Assembly: GCF_905475395.1 (NCBI RefSeq)
Contig: NC_058338.1
Location: 90,877,435 to 90,941,434, forward strand
Origin: Chrysoperla carnea
Taxonomy: Eukaryota; Arthropoda; Insecta; Neuroptera; Chrysopidae
Reading direction: 5' to 3'
DNA: 64,000 nt
The notes under the pieces were generated by a model. The model had not been told where the DNA came from. It searched no databases and saw nothing but the letters and a program-made list of their open reading frames with translations. The translations under genes and the position numbers were made by a program. Positions 1-11,218 of the stretch are shown here, piece after piece (the stretch's first letter is position 1; each line of letters starts with the position of its first letter).

Positions 1-266
1 TTATAATTCCCGGTTTTTTCGAACTTCCGTGATTTGACTGACAACACGTTTGGAATATTTTTATAAATAAAGGAAAAAAATCATGAAAAGTCTTAAAATA
101 TTTCAATATTCGCAATTATAACACCCCCCTCCATAAAACTCCCAACAAAGCTGAGCTTGAAATTTTTTTAACCAAAGAATTCTAACTTCAACCAAAACCG
201 GTAATTTTCGAATAACCACACAAAAAAAAATCTTAAATAAAAAATAAAAATTTTGTATAAACTTAC

Positions 267-423
267 AAGCATATTTTCCCATATCCTTTAATTTATTCAC
301 ATTTAATCGTCCAATTTGTGGCCCAATAAATGTTTTATATAAAATATTAAACACAAATTTTGTAACTTGAAAACCCACAATCGATATACAAACTATACCA
401 ATTTTTTCTAAAGTTGTCAACAT
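267..423 (-). CDS. Very-long-chain 3-oxoacyl-CoA reductase (HSD17B12/let-767-like), first coding exon only
   Basis: The 52 codons read MLTTLEKIGIV..., a hydrophobic N-terminal segment, then FIGPQIGRLNVNKLKDMGKY. This matches the start of HSD17B12-type ER-membrane reductases, where a membrane anchor and a 'GP..G..V....MGK(W/Y)A' stretch precede the SDR TGxxxGIG loop. The exon ends at 267 in phase 1 at a GTAAGT donor (266-261 on the minus strand). The rest of the gene, with the Rossmann fold and catalytic YxxxK, lies left of the window. I chose the ATG at 423. An in-frame ATG at 453 would add ten residues (MNRNQTINFK) and cannot be excluded. Known family role: the second step of fatty-acid elongation. 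The assignment rests on a short exon. Confidence 0.7.
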
Positions 424-1248
424 TTTGAAATTAATTGTTTGATTCCGATTCATTCAAATTTTAAATACAAACTGAACTCCAAATGTATTTTAATGATAGT
501 TTTATTAAAGTTAAAAAAATTTATGTTATTATCAATAATAAAAACTGATAAGCCTACAGAACATTCGTCGCTAGTTAGTTCATAGTATTACCACTGCTGA
601 TATTCTTTTTGTACCCGGGTGTATACACTATTTACACTTAGTGTAAATAGTAAAAGATCGTTTCTTAGAAAAGCATTATGATTTCCTACTTACGTTCTTT
701 ATATTACACTGAGACAAAAAGAACAAACTACACTAACATTCTACTCTTAAAAGCGATAGTTACCGTTTTACTATGGAACACTCTAAAATGAAATGCATGA
801 TTAGAGAAATTATTGATGATAACAGAGAAAGATATACGGTATTCACAAAAAAACAGTTTAATTCGACATTGTATAGTCCAATTAAATAATCATGTTTTCA
901 TGATTCATGTGAATAAACTCATTTATTCATTTAGTCATGATTGTTTAATATTAACTGTAATATAGTTGTGTGAACTTTTTCCCATTCTTGACAAATTGAA
1001 ACACATGTTAAGAATTGTAGTGTGCGTCCAATTTATTCTTGGTGGCGTTTTCCATGGTAACAGATACACACACTATTTTATTAATATAATTGTATGGATG
1101 GACATATAATTCTATGGTTTGTAAATACGGTTTACATTAAAAATTTAATAATATTTTCTATCCAATTTAAATAAGTAACTATGTTTATTTATTTTGTAGA
1201 AATTTGATATTATTGTGTTAAAAGCGTGCTATGTTCATCAAATTTGAA

Positions 1249-1665
1249 AAACCTTAAAATTTATGTAAAAATATACTTAAATATTCTGATTTCGAGTCAT
1301 TAAAGCACATTTTTCTTTTAAAATATGAAAATTAAAAATCGAAATTTTTAAACTGTATATCACGTGACCTAAAACGCGGGTAAGTCCTGCTGTGATGTCA
1401 TATCGGTATGAGCTATAGACCTTCAGTTAGTTCAGTGTAGACAGCTGGGTATAATCCATATCCATAGATAATAAGCACTTATATTTATTTTAATCAGATA
1501 TCTATGAATATATCTGTCAAACTTATTTGTGTTATTTCGTATAATAATACCGATATTATATAAAAAAGCGTGTGTATTTTTCCGAAATAAATTTTTGGTG
1601 GCTTTTTATTAGCAAAATCAACATTTTGAGGTACTTTTTCAAAAATAGTAGAAAACCCTATTTTA
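1249..1665 (-). repeat. Dispersed repeat family A (about 0.4-0.5 kb)
   Basis: This stretch is, read on the minus strand, clearly the same sequence as 41585-42106. Shared landmarks include GTCACGTGATAT/GTCACGTGACAG, the 'catatcggtatgagc' block, and the CAGCTGGGTATAAT / ATTATACCCAGCTG region. Shorter copies on the plus strand lie at about 37960-38185 and 23200-23404 plus 24601-24680 (split by an insertion). No coding capacity is visible. It behaves like a non-autonomous element; its class is unknown. Confidence 0.75.
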
Positions 1666-2790
1666 ATTATTTTGTATTTTTCAATATTTTTAATTTGACA
1701 TTTACTATACCTTACAAGTAAACAATTGAAAATAAGTCATAACAGTCTCCTTTATCGCCAAAATTATTCATTTCCTCCCTACCATGACAACGCAAGGAGT
1801 CAATAATTAGAAATAAGCTACATACATGTCGATAAGAGTTAATACAGGAAAATATGATATTAATAAGCTAGCTAAGTGTAAATGTTATTCGGATATGCTG
1901 AGTATCTAAGTTAGGACTAACAGAGCTAAGTTGATCTGAAAGTCCTGAATAATTAATACTCATTAATACAAAGATTAATATTACTTTCAAAAAAAAGGAG
2001 GTGCTAAGTCAACAGACACTTGCGTTTGACTTGCAAGTATGTTTATTATAATGTGTCTGTATATGAAGTACTGAGTATTGACAATTGAGTAGTACCACTA
2101 GTACTACATAAAGTATGTGAAACATTACTTTGATTACACTATTTTATTATAAAATCTCTCTTTTATTTAATTTGACTTTCACATTGACCCTGAATCTTTT
2201 TATTGCACTAGGTAGTACTGGTAGTACACTGTTTATGTTGTGGATATTTATGTGAAAGTAAAATATCATAATTTTTACTTGATGCCATGATATTAACTAA
2301 TTGATATCTAATAATAATTTATAAGAGGATTTTTTTTCCAAATCTACTTATTAATATTTACTTATAATTCCTGTATTTATATGTATGAAAATAGAAAATT
2401 ATATCATTTTAAGTTTTCTATCCGGCAAAGATATATAAGATAAGTGTAACAGACACGTATTTAGAGAGAGGCATTCGGGGTAGTTGCTCCCTGCAAAAAA
2501 TAAGAAAGTCGACTATTTTATGTAATTATAGCAAAGAGACAATAGAGGAAATTGTCTTTCAGAGAAAATTAAGGAAGCCAATAAAAAAAATTTGAACGCG
2601 TAACAACATTTTATATGATAAAGAAAAATTGCAATGGCAATATTATTTGGTTGTTCTTCCCTCTTTTTCAGATTCTGTTAATTTGGAATGAATTCAGGCT
2701 ATGCAGAAGAGGATTGTGAATCGATAGAAGAACCCCAAATATCACAATCCAGTGGTTGCCTGTTTTGGCCACATACATCTAGAGTTCTAT

Positions 2791-2881
2791 CAAACCAAAG
2801 TGGCACTGAGCAATAGATAATATATGTATGTGTACTCATATCTAATCTACACTCTCTCTTGCTCAGTGCCACTTTGGTTTG
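2791..2881. repeat. Perfect 23-bp inverted repeat (hairpin)
   Basis: Positions 2791-2813 (CAAACCAAAGTGGCACTGAG + CAA) are an exact reverse complement of 2859-2881, with a 45-nt spacer. The spacer itself carries a further TAGATA/TATCTA pairing. Either a small MITE or a pre-miRNA-like hairpin would fit; the sequence does not decide. Confidence 0.7.
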
Positions 2882-4259
2882 GGTGTCATAGACCTTTTCA
2901 TTTTAAAAAACGATTCTTTTTTATTTCGGGCAGCATTGGATGTCAAAAAATTTTAAAGTAAGGGGATGCCATATATCTTCCATCTTTGTTTAACAGTGCT
3001 GTTTGACAAAGAGGGAAAATATTTGATATGTCTTTACTTGTATAGTTTCTTGAGAACTACCCGAAACAAAAGCGAATTGGTGAAAAAGGTCTATTGCTTA
3101 ACTAAATAAAATTTATCAAAATTTTTTTGAAAAATCGATTTTTTTAAACATGGTAAAATTTTCTAGAATAATTTTGCCCTAAAAAATACAAAAAACCGAT
3201 CCCTTTGAGGATTGGAGCAGTAATTTCTAAGGTATATATGGTCTGGTATCCAAAAAAGCGAAGAAAAATCTTTTCACAAGATTTTAGGCGATATCTAAGA
3301 AACTTCTTAATCGTTTAATCGTAAGAGAAACCGATTTTTAAATTTTTGCGGATCAAAATTTCGACATGTATCAAGTTTTGTCAATAAAAATCAAGAATCT
3401 ACCTCCAGAAACTTTTAAAATAGGAAATCAATTAAACACTCTCGAGTTCAACTCTTTGACAAGAAATTCTCTCAAATTCAACAGCTTCATAAGATTTTTT
3501 TTCATTATTTAACAAAAAAAAAGGATTTTTTTACGTTTCGAAGCTTAACTCGATAAAAAATATAATATTTTGCAACAAGTTTATGGTTTTTAAAAAATAT
3601 CTTGTTTTCTTTCTTTATTAAAATCGATGAAACAAAAATACACATAAAAGCCGCGGGTAATAAAACAATACAAAAAAGTATATAAAAATATATTTAAGAA
3701 CTACAGCGAGATCTATTATTGGATTATACAATTAATTTACCTATAATTTTTCCGTACATCGATGTATCACCGGTGTAGGTCAGTTTACATACATGGAGAT
3801 TGTAAACAACAGAAACAGAACTCACTAATTATTATTCAGACTACAATGATTCAAGACCTTGATACATTTTTCTTATCTTACTCAGTCAGGTATAATGACT
3901 CAATTATTTATTATAACATCTAAACGTATTGCATAATTTTAAGGGAAGTTTTCCATTTATAAAAATACCCATCAAGTATGTTAATTTAAGAAAAATTTTA
4001 CAATATAAATCATTCAAAAATTATAAATATTTTCTTTTTATTATTCTAGTATTATTTGTTAGGGTTCTGTAGAATGTATCACAAAGTATACAGATATAGA
4101 AGCTTTTTGAGCCCGCGATGAAGCGAAGTCAGTTTCTGTTGAGTCCCCAAACATACTAACATAGTAAGGGAATATTAAAGGCAAGTATACTGAAAATTCT
4201 AGAAGCGGTTAAGGGCAGGGTAAAATAGATAAAGGAGCAAGTTAATGATAATAATAACA

Positions 4260-5425
4260 ATAATACAAAAAAGGGATAAATTTTGTTCCTAGCACTTACA
4301 CTAAGGAATCCTCTGAGCCCTCTTTGAGAACAACCTGTCATTCGAAGGGGAGATGTCTTCGCGTAAGATTATAAGCAGATGAAGCTATAAGATTCTGTCG
4401 AGGCCAAATGCCATACAGAAAGCCTACAGCATCTCCGCCGGGATTTCTCTCAGGCTTGATGGATCCAAGGTTTCGGACCCAAACATTCTAAACCTGAAAC
4501 CAAAAACGTATATAGTAAGGACATAAAACTCCTATGCCGAGCTATAAGCGCACGTAGATGAATTTAAGGTGCCTAATCTGGGTGAAGTCTAGTCATCAGG
4601 CAATGCGTACTTTGTACTGCACATCAGGCTGCCTAAGTGATTAAAAACATGTTTTCAATTACTTGCAATTGATTGAAAAAGACAAGAAATTGAAAACAAA
4701 AAACAGCCTGATGCGCAGTACAAAGTACGCAACGACCGAGAAGACTAGACGTCACCCAGATAGGCGCAATTTTTCCTACTACCCTCTCCACTCGAGTTTT
4801 ACGTCCTTGATACATACGTTCTTGCCTGAAGCCTTGTAGTTTAGGTTTCTGTAGGTACAAATAACCCACAGCGGGATAACTAGAGGGTCATCAGCGATTA
4901 ACATGTTATGAAGGTGCTAGTTCAGTCAACAGTTTCCTGTCAAGAGTCCCAACAGCCTTCTCAACTGTGCTCTAGTGAATTTCAAGCTACAGATCAGGTA
5001 AGTTTAAACTTCCTTAAGTGTAATCACAGGAAACTGCAATCGGAATGAACCTCTAAAAAAAAGGATTGTAAATAACGAAAAATGTTTGCTTTCAATATAT
5101 GTTAGTTAGAGGCAGCAGATTCGATGACACGTGAAGGGTCATCCTAAACGACCCTCTCACCTGAATCTGTCATTCTTATAAAAAAGTGATCCGTAATTTA
5201 CCGAATTAAGAAGTAGTTTCGACAAGCCCACCTCGAGTACCGGGATTTTGTGGAGGCCATGCAACAGTCTAAGTCATGTGTAATCGCAACTAAACCATTT
5301 GACTTTATTCGGAAAAAATATACTTGAGAAGCATAGCCCATCTTTTGACAAGGGCAAAACCTTGTTGGTTGAACTTCATAATTCAGCCTACATAAATTCG
5401 GATACAGAATGTTTAGAAATTTCAT
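4260..5425. mobile_element. Dispersed repeat family F with a nested foldback MITE
   Basis: Blocks starting 'ggaatcctctgagccctctttgagaac' and continuing to 'cggacccaaacattctaaacctga' recur at 33050-33490 (same strand) and about 40230-40765 (opposite strand). The part around 5185-5280 (CCGTAATTTACCGA...) also recurs at 40236. In this copy the family is interrupted at about 4505-4823 by a family-B foldback element, so the MITE is the younger insertion. No open frame of note. Confidence 0.65.
4505..4823. mobile_element. Foldback MITE, family B (copy 1)
   Basis: The two halves are inverted repeats: AGGACATAAAACTCCTATG... at the left against ...GAGTTTTACGTCCT at the right, with inner 'gcgtactttgtactgc' and 'gcagtacaaagtacgc' also complementary. 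Sister copies lie at 21872-22224, 58735-59035 and 59505-59765. All are about 0.26-0.35 kb and AT-rich at the centre. No transposase, so non-autonomous. Confidence 0.75.
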
Positions 5426-6091
5426 TAAAATTGGGTAGAAAAAAAATTTAACACTTTTATAAAATAAAAATATTTTAATTTTTTATATTCACAGATTTTT
5501 TTTATATGCATACAAATTTTAATGCAGGCAAATAAATGTAACATCGTCTTTTAAAATTATGCTAAATTTTACAATTTTTTAAATTGTTTTTCCATTTTGA
5601 AGGAAATTTACTTTTATAATTATATTTTTTATCCCATCTTAAAACTGTACAATAATTTTCTATTTACAAAAATTACAAATTTATTATATTTTATTAATTC
5701 CTTAAAATCGTACTAAATATTTTGCACAAGCATTCAAATCGGAAAATTTTATTAATTCTAAGTGTAAGCACTTTTTATAGAAGACAGCAAAGCGAAAAAA
5801 TTCCACAATTTTCTAAGGTATAATTACCGAATATAATAATAATTTGTGGTCCCTAGAACTTAGACCAAAGAAAGTCCTAGTCCAATCGACAGAGTCCCAC
5901 CTCCATTACTAAATATAATTATTATCAAAGATAATAAATGAGAAATCTAGGATGTATCGAATCCTAGAATACTTGGATGTGAAATTGTTACACGCTTTGT
6001 TAGTTATTTTATCAAAGCTAAATTTTTTTATATTTAGTACGCATTTAAATAAGTAAAGAAAATTATATTTAAATTAATGGAAATTTTATAT

Positions 6092-9000
6092 CTATTGTAA
6101 AATGTTTTCCGCTTTTGCCGTATAACTTTTCACTTTCGAAAAACATAATGGTGGAAAACGTGTATGACCTAAATCAAATTTTGTACATGTTTGACTTCCA
6201 TTTTTATATTTTGTAACGACCGTATAATCAATGAAACCCAATAAAACATTTTTTCTTTTTTTATAATTTTGAATTTGTAGTTCCTAGAAGAAAAATTTTT
6301 TAATTAATTAAAAACAAACCGAGTAAAGCCAGGTTCAGGAACCTCATGGTGCCATTTAAAATTTCTAAGTTAGGGTGGCTCTAGGTGAAGGGATCAAATA
6401 TAAAATTCTCTAGGTAGCATTTTTGAACTTCCTCCTCGATATCTAAATCGAAGTGTTTTCACTCAAAACAATAATCACATAAGGTCAATAGTTATTAATT
6501 AAGGGTTGATACTTTTGAATTGATCTCACTGTATAAATTGAAACTACAATGGCATTTGATAAAAAAAAAATGAAATTTAAAGTTATGTTTATGAATTTAA
6601 ACAACAGATGATCATTGAATTTGACATTTAAATTTTATTCAAGTGAGTTTTTAAAATTGTTTTTATGACTTTTAATTACTATTAAAGCGTATTAAATTTG
6701 ATGGATAAATTATTAAATTGTGCTATTATAATTTAATAAACAAATTTTAAAAACTTAATTTTTGATTAGAATAATAGCGACTCATTTCCTGTTTTAATCA
6801 GTACGCATTTTTATCACTAGTTAGCGGGATTTATCTGATTTGAATTCGAATATTTTCATTGGCTTTTAAAATGGTAAGTACAAGTATTGCCAACTAGTAA
6901 TCTAAATTTTTGGATCAACTGAAATTGGGCTCACTCCTAGTTTTAATTAGTACGAATTATTATCGCTGGGGAGTGGCATTCCCAGTTATCAATACTATCT
7001 TAAAGAGACATGTACTCAAAATAAAATAATTCAAAAATATTGAATGCGAAATTTTTTGCGGTCGTAGATGCTATATAGCGCAAGGACGTAAAAATTCACA
7101 TACTGAATACGGCTATTTATACAGATATTTTTCGTCAAATATTAAAAAAAGAGAAGATTTTTCTTCATAATTTATATTAAAAAAATTAATTACGAAAAAA
7201 TTAACCTAAAATTAATTGTACACTTACAAGTTGAAATATTTGTGTATTAAGATCAGAATTCCTTGTATCAGCCGTTCGCCTCTTATATTCACGATAAAAT
7301 GTTTTCATCGTTTGCTGTTTCTGTACAATTAATGTAACAAAATTCTCATGTTGACAAAATTGTCCTATTAATACATTCGGATTTCTTGGATTTGGATATT
7401 TTAATTGTGACACACATTGTGCTGGCTCATCCGGTGTGGTTAACATTAGCACACGTCCATCGGGGAAAAAACGTAAATATCGATAATATGCGACTAAATG
7501 CCATGGTCTGTAGAATTGATCTTGGAAACTATTTTCACCGGCACGAACATACGTTGTTTTACTTATATAACATCCATTGTATTTTAATCTGGGTCCTTGG
7601 ATAAACATATCACGCCATGATGGATATAATTCACTATTTGCATATATTTCGCTATTTGCATTCCATGCTCTACATTTGGAACAATATTCAATTAATTTTA
7701 AACTGGGTACAGTCAACCACATCTCCAAATGTGTCCGCCGCTAACCACATCCAATACTTAAAAATGGTTTTCTCTAAAAGTTCTTACCTAGTGCATGCTA
7801 ATTTCCAAATTTCTGAATCTCTACTGCATAGATAAAAACCTCGACACGTACATCCAAAATTTTCAAGAGATTGCATATCAAGATCCGATGAAACAACCCA
7901 TCGTAATATGTATAAAATGATTTCCATAGGTAGAGCGGAAATATGAGTGATCTATTAAAAAGAAAAAAGGCTAATGTCAGAAATATTCAATATCTTAAAA
8001 AAAGTATCTAGTCGAAGACAAAGCTCAGTTGGTTAAATCCAAACCAATTGTGTACGCGGTATGTATATGGTAGCGGGTTCGATTCCCGCTGTCACAACAA
8101 AAACTTAATTAAATTAATGGTTTTGTTAGGCTGGCGTAGTGCATGGTGTAAATAAATGAATTTATCAGCGAAACAGCAGTTAAAACATATACTTAATGGG
8201 CCATTTTAATCTATACACCTAAATATTTCATTTTGTAGTTAACCAATCAAGAAATAATTTAAATATAAGATCCAATCGGTTTTGAATGAAATATTTGATG
8301 AAAACCACACAATAATCGTTAACTTTGTCAGTGTCAAATGTTTATCAAAATAACGATTTTTTAAGAAACGGCGAGGTTTAGGCAAAAATGTCGAAGGACA
8401 AAAAATAAGTATAGTTCAAAATATCAACAAACTTGTAAGCGAATTCACGCGCGTAAATTTACTTTATGACCAAAATGACTTTTTCTATACCCTCAAACAA
8501 ACAGTTTTCGCCCAGTCCCCAAAAAATCGGAAATGTACTTTTAAATTGCGTGGTTTTGGTGATTTTTTGGTTTTAATATCTCGATTATATACCTAAATGA
8601 ATTAATTTTTTTTAAATCCCCGAACCAAAAAAAGGGATGTCATAAGTTTCACCGATATGTGTGTGTGTCTGTCTATCTGTCTGTGACATCGCAGCGCCTA
8701 AATGGATGAATCGATTTTGATTTTTTTTTTTTGTTTCTTTGGAAGGTAATTTAATTGAGAGTGTTCTTAGCTATGTTTAAGTGCGAGTATAGGGTTCCGT
8801 CCCCAGAACAACTGAAAAACAGGCGATGATTCTCAAAATTGGTTCAGTTGGGAGAAGGTTCTAAAGAAAAAGGTAATTGAATGGAGAGTGTTCTTAGATA
8901 TATTTCAAGTGCGAGTTTAGGGTTCCGTTCCCGAAAAATTTGTGGGGAGGTTTTTAAAATTTTGTAAATTTCACTTGTCAGTAGAGGTGTTAAAGGCACA

Positions 9001-11176
9001 AACAGATATAAATATTGAAAATAAAAAAATAGAATAAAAATTTCACCTACATCCGAATCAAATTCTCGAGTACACAATCGATTGGTTCCAATTAATTTTT
9101 GTAATTTTGATAATAAATCTATTTCTTCATCGTCTAAATCTTCTTCAGAGGCTAAATTATTATTTTTTAAATTCGAAGTTTGTACATCAGTGTTATCTAA
9201 AAGTTGTGTTTTTTGCTTAATTATTTGTATCAACCCTTTTGTAAAAGAAAACATTATCTTACCTGTTTTATTATCATTTTTCGTAATTTTCTGCTTCGAT
9301 TTTTCTTTTTCATAAATTCGAAATTCTATATCTGGTATTAATTGCACCGATTTTTTATAATGCTGTATTGCCTCATACATATTACCCATTTTCTCCAATT
9401 CTGCTGCTTTTAAAAACAATTCCTTTGCCTTTAACAACAAGAATAATTTAAAAATTTGTAAATTTATAAATAAAATATTTTTATTCTTACTTGATCCTCA
9501 TCACTTTTGTGATTATTATTTACTTTAGAAGGAGCTGAATGTGAGTTGTGACCTTGATTGACTGTTTTCGAATTTAATTCTTTCTTCCATTGAGTGCGAA
9601 ATGCATGCAAAAGATTTTCTACCTAAAATAAAAATTTATTCTTATTGCCAAACTATTTAAAAACATACGAAAACTTTATATTAGAAATCATTGATTTTTA
9701 GATACTTAAATAATTTCAGAGGTGAATCCTACGAACACTGTAGTCGAACAGTGTTACCGTAACCCGTGGCTAAAAACAACAAATTTCGTAGAAAAAATTC
9801 GTGGTAAAAAAATCAAAAGTTCTTAAATTAATATTAGGATAACGTTTATTAAAAATAGTAATTATATGTCTAGAGTGTTAGAATAGCATCTGTAAAAACT
9901 AACATGTTTGCCTAATAAACTAATTATTTAAATTTATATTTTTTCGTTCAAATTACTTGTCTAGCGTGATTTTTCTTAAGCAGTACATTTTTAGACCGTG
10001 AGTATATTTTTCGTCAAACCTAAACATAATAAGCTGAAAATGAAGGGTGAATCATGGATTTTGATAAATGAATAAGGAAGATAAGGGTAGGGCAGAAAAA
10101 CTTGCTAGAGTAATAATATATAAAATAATAATTATTATATTTGAAAAAAGACTTCTACAACAAAAGTATTAGTCGCGGATCCGAAACACTAAAAACAGTC
10201 AAAAGTTCGAAAAATTTTAACAGTAAGACGATTTTGACGGATTTGAATGCGATTTTCTGCATTCGATTCGTTAGAGCGTCAGAAAATTTTTTGACCTAAA
10301 TTTATTTGACCGTATGTACCGATTGACCGTAAATACTAAATTCACAATTCGGTTAAGTGATGAAAATCATTCCAAATTTGTTCCTCGTAGGTTTTTGGGA
10401 TTGCTGAACACGATTATTGCGACGGAATTGCTCTCCAAAGTACCTGATGCCCAGGATAAACGATGTCTTCGTCGTCTCCTGGAGTTTTCGAGGACACTGC
10501 ACAAGAATATTGCGACAGAATCTATGTCCGAGGTATCTGGGGCCCATAGTGAATGGGATCCTCGCTGTCTCCATAAAGTAATGTTATTATAACGTGAAGA
10601 ATTTATAATCCTGTAATAATAACAGAAATTTATAGAGAACGAAGACGACGCTCACACAGGGCACCAGGTGCCTCGGAGACCAATTCTGTCGCGATATTCG
10701 TTTTCAACGATCCCAAAAACCCCCAGATAACGAGTTTGGATTGATTATGTTACAAATTTTCCGAAAACTCCAGGAGACGGCGAAGATTCTCCATTGTCTA
10801 AAAAATTTGCCAAGTGTGCATAAAAACCAAATATAGCAATATTAGTAGAACAGAGGGTAGTGCGGCAAAGGAAAGACTTAGTCAGGTCAGTGTATCCGCC
10901 TGTGTATTGTATGCTTTAACATGAATTTATTGAAAACTAAGTCCGATTGAGATGAAACTTAAAGAGGCACCGATTTCATCGATTTAAGCTTCTTTAGTTC
11001 ATTCTTTCAAATATCACAAGATATATTCTAATGATTAAATGAGCCTTTTTTCCTTATACGCTTAGATCTTAGGAGAATCCGAAACCTTACGTGATTGGTA
11101 TTCATTCTTATTTAAGCTTATCTTAAAGAATATAACTTACCGATTCATCGTCATTTTCTTCTGATGGTTTATCCAT
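6092..11176 (-). CDS. FBXO9: F-box only protein 9-like (SCF substrate adaptor), five introns
   Basis: Exons on the minus strand are 11176-11141 (within an exon whose acceptor is at 11218), 9622-9491, 9428-9051, 7951-7788, 7669-7228 and 6283-6092. All junctions are GT-AG and the joined frame is 447 codons plus stop, close to human FBXO9. Order of domains: a '[13 protein letters not shown]' block; a TPR/MIT-like helical hairpin ([20 protein letters not shown], residues about 57-95); the F-box ([20 protein letters not shown]); then the FBXO9-specific domain with [37 protein letters not shown] and the C-terminal [14 protein letters not shown]. Known role: substrate receptor of a SKP1-CUL1 ligase. 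The start is uncertain: the first exon begins at an AG acceptor and is open upstream of ATG 11176, so another 5' exon (coding or UTR) probably lies between 11219 and 13950. Confidence 0.93.
6770..7000. repeat. Dispersed repeat in FBXO9 intron 5
   Basis: Blocks such as 'ttttaattagtacgaattattatcgctggg' and the CTGATTTGAATTCGAAT region recur inverted at about 29440-29760 in XRN1 intron 2. No TIR or target duplication was resolved. Confidence 0.5.
8011..8098 (+). repeat. tRNA-derived SINE head
   Basis: An A-box-like AGCTCAGTTGGTTAA (about 8022) is followed by a perfect T-arm, GCGGG-TTCGATT-CCCGC, with the B box GGTTCGATTCC at 8076-8086. The 5' half does not fold into a proper acceptor stem or D-arm, so a functional tRNA is unlikely. 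A pol III promoter head of a SINE fits better. Confidence 0.5.
8195..8330 (+). repeat. Dispersed repeat family E
   Basis: The block 'ccattttaatctatacacc taaatat...tagttaaccaatcaa' recurs at 13555-13640 (+), 49010-49110 (-) and 55800-55890 (-). In most copies it is bordered by a TATACAGAGTGG-like edge. No coding capacity. Confidence 0.55.
8605..8990 (+). repeat. Dispersed repeat family C
   Basis: Begins near CCCCGAACCAAAAAAAGGG, then the GTGTGTCTGTCT stretch, CGCCTAAATGGATGAATCGA, and 'gtgcgagtttagggttccgt'. Full or partial copies lie at 26355-26690 (+), 62330-62665 (-) and 63415-63720 (+). Within this copy the 'ggagagtgttcttag' module is repeated (8756 and 8883). Confidence 0.65.
10380..10800. 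repeat. Three-copy GC-richer module in FBXO9 intron 1
   Basis: A module of roughly 60 bp with core ATTGCGACAGAAT and an end like 'gaggcacctggtgccc' appears at about 10395-10454 and 10478-10534 on the plus strand and inverted at about 10654-10716. CTCCTGGAGTTTTCGAGGA-like blocks flank it (10476 and, inverted, 10761). It is GC-richer than its surroundings and does not match any other repeat in the window. Short ORFs on both strands here are by-products. Confidence 0.5.
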
Positions 11177-11218
11177 TTCATCATAATCACTGGTTATCGA
11201 TGATTTTCGTGAATGAGT

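Larger units (their letters stand above)
454..6091. other. Intergenic region between the reductase gene and FBXO9
   Basis: No coding exon was recognised. Identified contents are a family-A repeat (1249-1665), a perfect 23-bp-stem hairpin (2791-2881), and a family-F repeat interrupted by a foldback MITE (about 4260-5425). The stretches 454-1248, 1740-2780, 2900-4250 and 5430-6090 are AT-rich and show nothing I can name. Short ORFs at 4156-4341, 4633-4869 and 5198-5425 fall in repeats and are not credited as genes. Confidence 0.6.

Noticed and set aside
7386-7835. Two 72-codon plus-strand ORFs
   Set aside because: They are shadows of FBXO9 exons 4 and 5 on the opposite strand.
8011-8098. Functional tRNA gene
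   Set aside because: Only the T-arm and an A-box-like stretch fit. No 7-bp acceptor stem or D-stem can be drawn, so a SINE head is more likely.
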